From assembly GCA_002343425.1 (NCBI GenBank), contig DDSO01000107.1:1-16928 (forward strand): a stretch of 16,928 bases of DNA, read 5' to 3'. The DNA is from Brevundimonas sp. UBA2388. Lineage in GTDB: Bacteria > Pseudomonadota > Alphaproteobacteria > Caulobacterales > Caulobacteraceae. Below are positions 14,789-16,928 of this stretch, in pieces (position 1 is the stretch's first letter; each line of letters opens with the position of its first letter). The notes beneath the pieces were generated by a model. The model was not told where the DNA came from. It did no database searches and saw nothing but the letters and a program-made list of their open reading frames with translations. Both the position numbers and the translations under genes were made by a program.

Positions 14789-16176
14789 GCGTACTCTCCG
14801 GCATCCGGCAGGATGAGGCGTGTGGGGAATTTCAGCAAAAATGTCGAGCCCTTACCAAGCTCTGACTCGAGCGTGATGTCGCCGCCGAGTCGGCGAACAC
14901 TGTTGCGGACAAAGGCCAGTCCCAGGCCCTCGCCGGGGCGGTCCTGCTTGCCCGAACGGCGGAAGAGCTCGAAAATTCGTTCGTGGTCGCGGTCGGAGAT
15001 GCCGCGGCCGTTGTCGGAGATGCGATAGACGATCCAGCCGCCCGCTGCCTCCTCGCCGCTGACGACGATCCGGCCGGAACGCGAGGCGTCCAGATATTTG
15101 ATCGCGTTGTCGATCAGATTGCGCAGGATTTTTTCGAGTTGCCGATCGTCGACGCGCACCGCGTTCGGCAAGGCCGGATCCAGGGTCAGGGTGAGGCGCA
15201 ACCGCTTGGCTTCGGCGCGGGCTTGGAAGGCGTTGACGGCAGAGGCGAGTAACCTTTTAAGATGGCAGACACGCTCTTGTAATATGAGCCGGTGCGCTTC
15301 GGCTTGGGAAAAATCGAGAATGCTGTTGATTTCGCGCAGCAGCCGGTCCGCGTCCTCGCGCATCAAAATCAAAAAACTCCTTTGTTGATCGGAGAGCGGG
15401 GTTTTCTCCAGCAATGTCAGCAGGCCTTTCAAGCCGTGCAGCGGGGTGCGCAGTTCGTGGCTCATGTGGGCGAGGAACTCGGCCTTCGCCCGGTTCGCGG
15501 CGCGCAGCTGGACGACAAGCTCCTCCTGCGTTGCGAGCAGCTTTCGCTCCGAGGCGCGCAGGTCCAGCAGGGCCTCCGTCGCGTGAGCGGCGCGGACCAT
15601 CGCGGCGAACATCATGTGCCCGACCGAAGCGCCCAGCAGCGCGAGAACGTAGTAGGTCAGTCCCCCCTCGGCCAGGCAGAGGGCGATCGCCGGAACCAGA
15701 TAGAGATACGCGGTCATCCCGAGCGGCAGATGGGGGCCGGTCTGGGCGACCCCCAGCGTTGCGGAAACCACCAGGACCAGCAGCAGGAAGACGTGGTTGA
15801 GCGGCTCGCCGCTGACCCAGAAGAGCGGGCCGGCCGCCGCGAAGGCGAGCACGAACACCGTCGATCCCGCCAGATGCAGCGCATTGCAGCGCGCATAGGT
15901 TTCGGGCCGCGCAAACCTGGCCGCCATCGGGCGCAGGACGAGGCGCGAGGCGAGGATCATGGCGATCGCCACCGCCGCCCAGACGCCGACCAGAACCGGA
16001 CTATGCCATTGCGCGGCCAGCGCCGCGATGCCGGCGACATTGACGAAGGCCGGCTTCAGCGTGCCGCGCGTTCCGCCGACGGTCAGGTTGAGCTGTTCCA
16101 GGCGCCGCTGACGCAAGGCGGCGTCGGCCGGCCAATACCAGTTCTGCAGCCGTGCGCGGACCGTTGTCGCTGTCAT
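14785..16176 (-). CDS. Membrane-bound sensor histidine kinase
   Basis: The 463-residue protein has about six hydrophobic segments between residues 43 and 195 as the membrane sensor, with no recognised ligand domain. A coiled coil (about 200-232) leads to the HisKA domain AEFLAHMSHELRTPLHGLKG (phospho-His240). The ATPase domain has N-box LRNLIDNAIKY (Asn357), G1 SDNGRGI (387-393), F-box IFELFRRSGK and G2 GEGLGLA (415-421). No receiver is attached; the next two genes supply them. The start at 16176 has only a weak AGG ribosome site 11 nt upstream, and no clear promoter is visible in the 98 bp behind lrp. The segment coding for the dimerisation region (about 15,240-15,420) is only about half G+C and uses codons such as TTA, AGG and AAA, unlike the rest. 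Confidence 0.95.
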   Translation of the reverse strand: MTATTVRARLQNWYWPADAALRQRRLEQLNLTVGGTRGTLKPAFVNVAGIAALAAQWHSPVLVGVWAAVAIAMILASRLVLRPMAARFARPETYARCNALHLAGSTVFVLAFAAAGPLFWVSGEPLNHVFLLLVLVVSATLGVAQTGPHLPLGMTAYLYLVPAIALCLAEGGLTYYVLALLGASVGHMMFAAMVRAAHATEALLDLRASERKLLATQEELVVQLRAANRAKAEFLAHMSHELRTPLHGLKGLLTLLEKTPLSDQQRSFLILMREDADRLLREINSILDFSQAEAHRLILQERVCHLKRLLASAVNAFQARAEAKRLRLTLTLDPALPNAVRVDDRQLEKILRNLIDNAIKYLDASRSGRIVVSGEEAAGGWIVYRISDNGRGISDRDHERIFELFRRSGKQDRPGEGLGLAFVRNSVRRLGGDITLESELGKGSTFLLKFPTRLILPDAGEYA

Positions 16177-16274
16177 GATGCGGGCAGCCTAGCGCGGCCG
16201 CTTTGACAAAGACTGGCGAAGGCGAGTCGAATGCGCGCGTTGACGTTAAGGGCTGCGAAAGCAGGCGGCCGGCG

Positions 16275-16751
16275 TCAGCGCATCGGCACCGGCACGCCCG
16301 GCTCGTCCTTCGAGGTCCGCACGATCAGCGAGGTCTTCACATGGGCGACGTTCTTCGCCTTCGTCAGTTCCTCGGTCAGGAACGTCTGGAACGCCGAGAG
16401 GTCGGGCGCCACGCAGCGCAGGATGTAGTCGTCCTGCCCGTTCAGCATGTAGCACTCGCGCACGATGGGCCACTTGCGGGCCTGCTCCTCGAACGCCTTG
16501 AGGTCGGTGTCGGCCTGGCTCGACAGTCCGACCATCACGAAGACCCCGACCTCGAATCCCAGCGCCTTCGCGTCGAGCTGGGCGTGATAGCCCTTGATGA
16601 AGCCCGCCTCTTCCAGCGCCCGCACCCGCCGCAGGCAGGGCGGCGGCGAGATCTGGACCCGCTTGGCGAGTTCCACATTCGTCATCCGTCCGTCGGCCTG
16701 CAGTTCCGCCAGGATCTTGCGGTCGATCGAGTCCAGCTTGATGCGTTGCAT
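16275..16751 (-). CDS. Lrp/AsnC-family transcriptional regulator
   Basis: The 158-residue protein has an N-terminal winged helix-turn-helix (LDSIDRKILAELQADGRMTNVELAKRVQISPPPCLRRVRALEEAGFIKGYHAQLD, residues 6-59). A RAM ligand-binding domain follows (VGVFVMVGLSSQADTDLKAFEEQ, then VRECYMLNGQDDYILRCVAPDL and TSLIVRTSKDEP). Such proteins form dimers to octamers and respond to amino acids. The ATG at 16751 is chosen because it matches the family length and has GGGGAA about 7 nt upstream. The open frame extends 27 codons further, through non-conserved sequence. It is divergent from the gene starting at 16917, the usual layout for a local regulator and its target. The ligand is unknown. It is not coupled to the kinase operon, which starts 98 bp further left. 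Confidence 0.95.
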   Translation of the reverse strand: MQRIKLDSIDRKILAELQADGRMTNVELAKRVQISPPPCLRRVRALEEAGFIKGYHAQLDAKALGFEVGVFVMVGLSSQADTDLKAFEEQARKWPIVRECYMLNGQDDYILRCVAPDLSAFQTFLTEELTKAKNVAHVKTSLIVRTSKDEPGVPVPMR

Positions 16752-16762
16752 CGCGATTCCCC

Positions 16763-16785
16763 AAGGCGCTTGCGCGAAACGCCTT
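16763..16785. promoter_or_regulatory. Imperfect dyad in the lrp leader, possible autoregulatory site
   Basis: AAGGCG (16763-16768) and CGCCTT (16780-16785) flank an 11-bp centre, and a further TT/AA pair matches inside. It lies 12-34 bp before the lrp ATG. Its centre (16774) is about 41 bp, close to four helical turns, from the centre of the second dyad at 16801-16829. Confidence 0.4.
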
Positions 16786-16800
16786 AAACCCGATCGCACC

Positions 16801-16829
16801 CGGTCCGGCAACATTATTTCGCCGGACCG
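16801..16829. promoter_or_regulatory. 9-bp inverted repeat with AT-rich centre, candidate Lrp operator
   Basis: CGGTCCGGC (16801-16809) is the exact complement of GCCGGACCG (16821-16829), and the 11-bp spacer AACATTATTTC is strikingly AT-rich for this genome. It lies between lrp and the divergent gene, where Lrp/AsnC proteins normally bind. A direct repeat TATTTCGCCG / TATTTGCCGC, 19 bp apart, overlaps its right side. Confidence 0.5.
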
Positions 16830-16857
16830 CAACTATTTGCCGCAAAAGACCGTGCGA

Positions 16858-16886
16858 TTGCGGGGCCGCACCCGACCGCCTAACTA
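16858..16886 (+). promoter_or_regulatory. Candidate promoter of the rightward gene at the window edge
   Basis: TTGCGG (16858-16863) and TAACTA (16881-16886) are 17 bp apart and resemble -35 and -10 elements, placing the start about 25 nt before the ATG at 16917. The dyad at 16801-16829 would lie just upstream of the -35, a usual activator position. Confidence 0.4.
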
Positions 16887-16916
16887 GAGGACAATCAGCA
16901 TCAGCGGAGTCGGGCC

Positions 16917-16928
16917 ATGGCCGAACGC
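16917..16928 (+). CDS. Start of a rightward gene cut by the window end
   Basis: ATGGCCGAACGC (MAER) begins at 16917 with GGAG 7 nt upstream and a candidate promoter before that. Four codons are too few to identify it. Its divergence from lrp makes it the likely target of that regulator, probably an amino-acid enzyme or transporter (inference). Confidence 0.55.

Noticed and set aside
15292..16206. 304-codon plus-strand open frame
   Set aside because: It is antisense to the membrane kinase, very rich in Arg and Gln, with no supporting signals.
16203..16208. TTGACA on the plus strand resembling a -35 element
   Set aside because: No matching -10 lies 16-18 bp downstream and no plus-strand gene follows; it would read antisense into lrp.

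Overview
The window is a gene-dense, GC-rich stretch (roughly 70% G+C by eye) of an alphaproteobacterial chromosome. Gene content, protein sequences and a textbook EcfG/SigT-type promoter suggest the order Caulobacterales, most likely Brevundimonas or a close relative. The genus is an inference, because no rRNA or other marker gene is present. There is no phage, insertion sequence, CRISPR array, tRNA or rRNA gene. The accessory signals are palindromic intergenic repeats.

Left part (1-6.8 kb), all leftward. A possible gene start runs off the left edge. It is followed by a small secreted protein of unknown function and then a run of genes reading histone-deacetylase-like amidohydrolase > histidine phosphatase > periplasmic cyclophilin > xseB > csaA > ispA > dxs. 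xseB, csaA and ispA overlap at their stop/start codons, and ispA appears to start with a rare CTG. IspA and Dxs are the prenyl-chain synthase and the entry enzyme of the MEP isoprenoid pathway. XseB is the small subunit of exonuclease VII. A nested palindromic repeat of about 150 bp lies directly behind dxs.

Middle part (6.8-12.5 kb). A GNAT acetyltransferase converges on a Tat-exported penicillin-acylase-family hydrolase. The acylase diverges from a CoxE-type VWA-domain protein with no MoxR ATPase beside it. Behind the VWA gene are three small exported-looking proteins with paired cysteines. The first two are clear paralogues and the third shares the same layout. This trio is the least explained part of the window. 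A strong 11-bp hairpin closes the block.

Right part (12.5-16.9 kb), leftward. A membrane histidine kinase, a single-domain response regulator, a receiver-HisKA_2 kinase and a Nudix hydrolase form a tightly coupled operon (ATGA, GTGA and 2-nt junctions). Next comes a CsbD-family stress protein preceded by GGAAC-N16-CGTT, the general-stress sigma factor promoter of alphaproteobacteria. HisKA_2-type kinases often feed that response, so the operon and csbD may be functionally linked (inference). At the right edge an Lrp/AsnC regulator is divergent from a gene that begins 12 nt before the window ends, with two dyads about 41 bp apart between them.

The long open frames antisense to dxs, ispA, the acylase and the kinases are GC-bias shadows and are not annotated.
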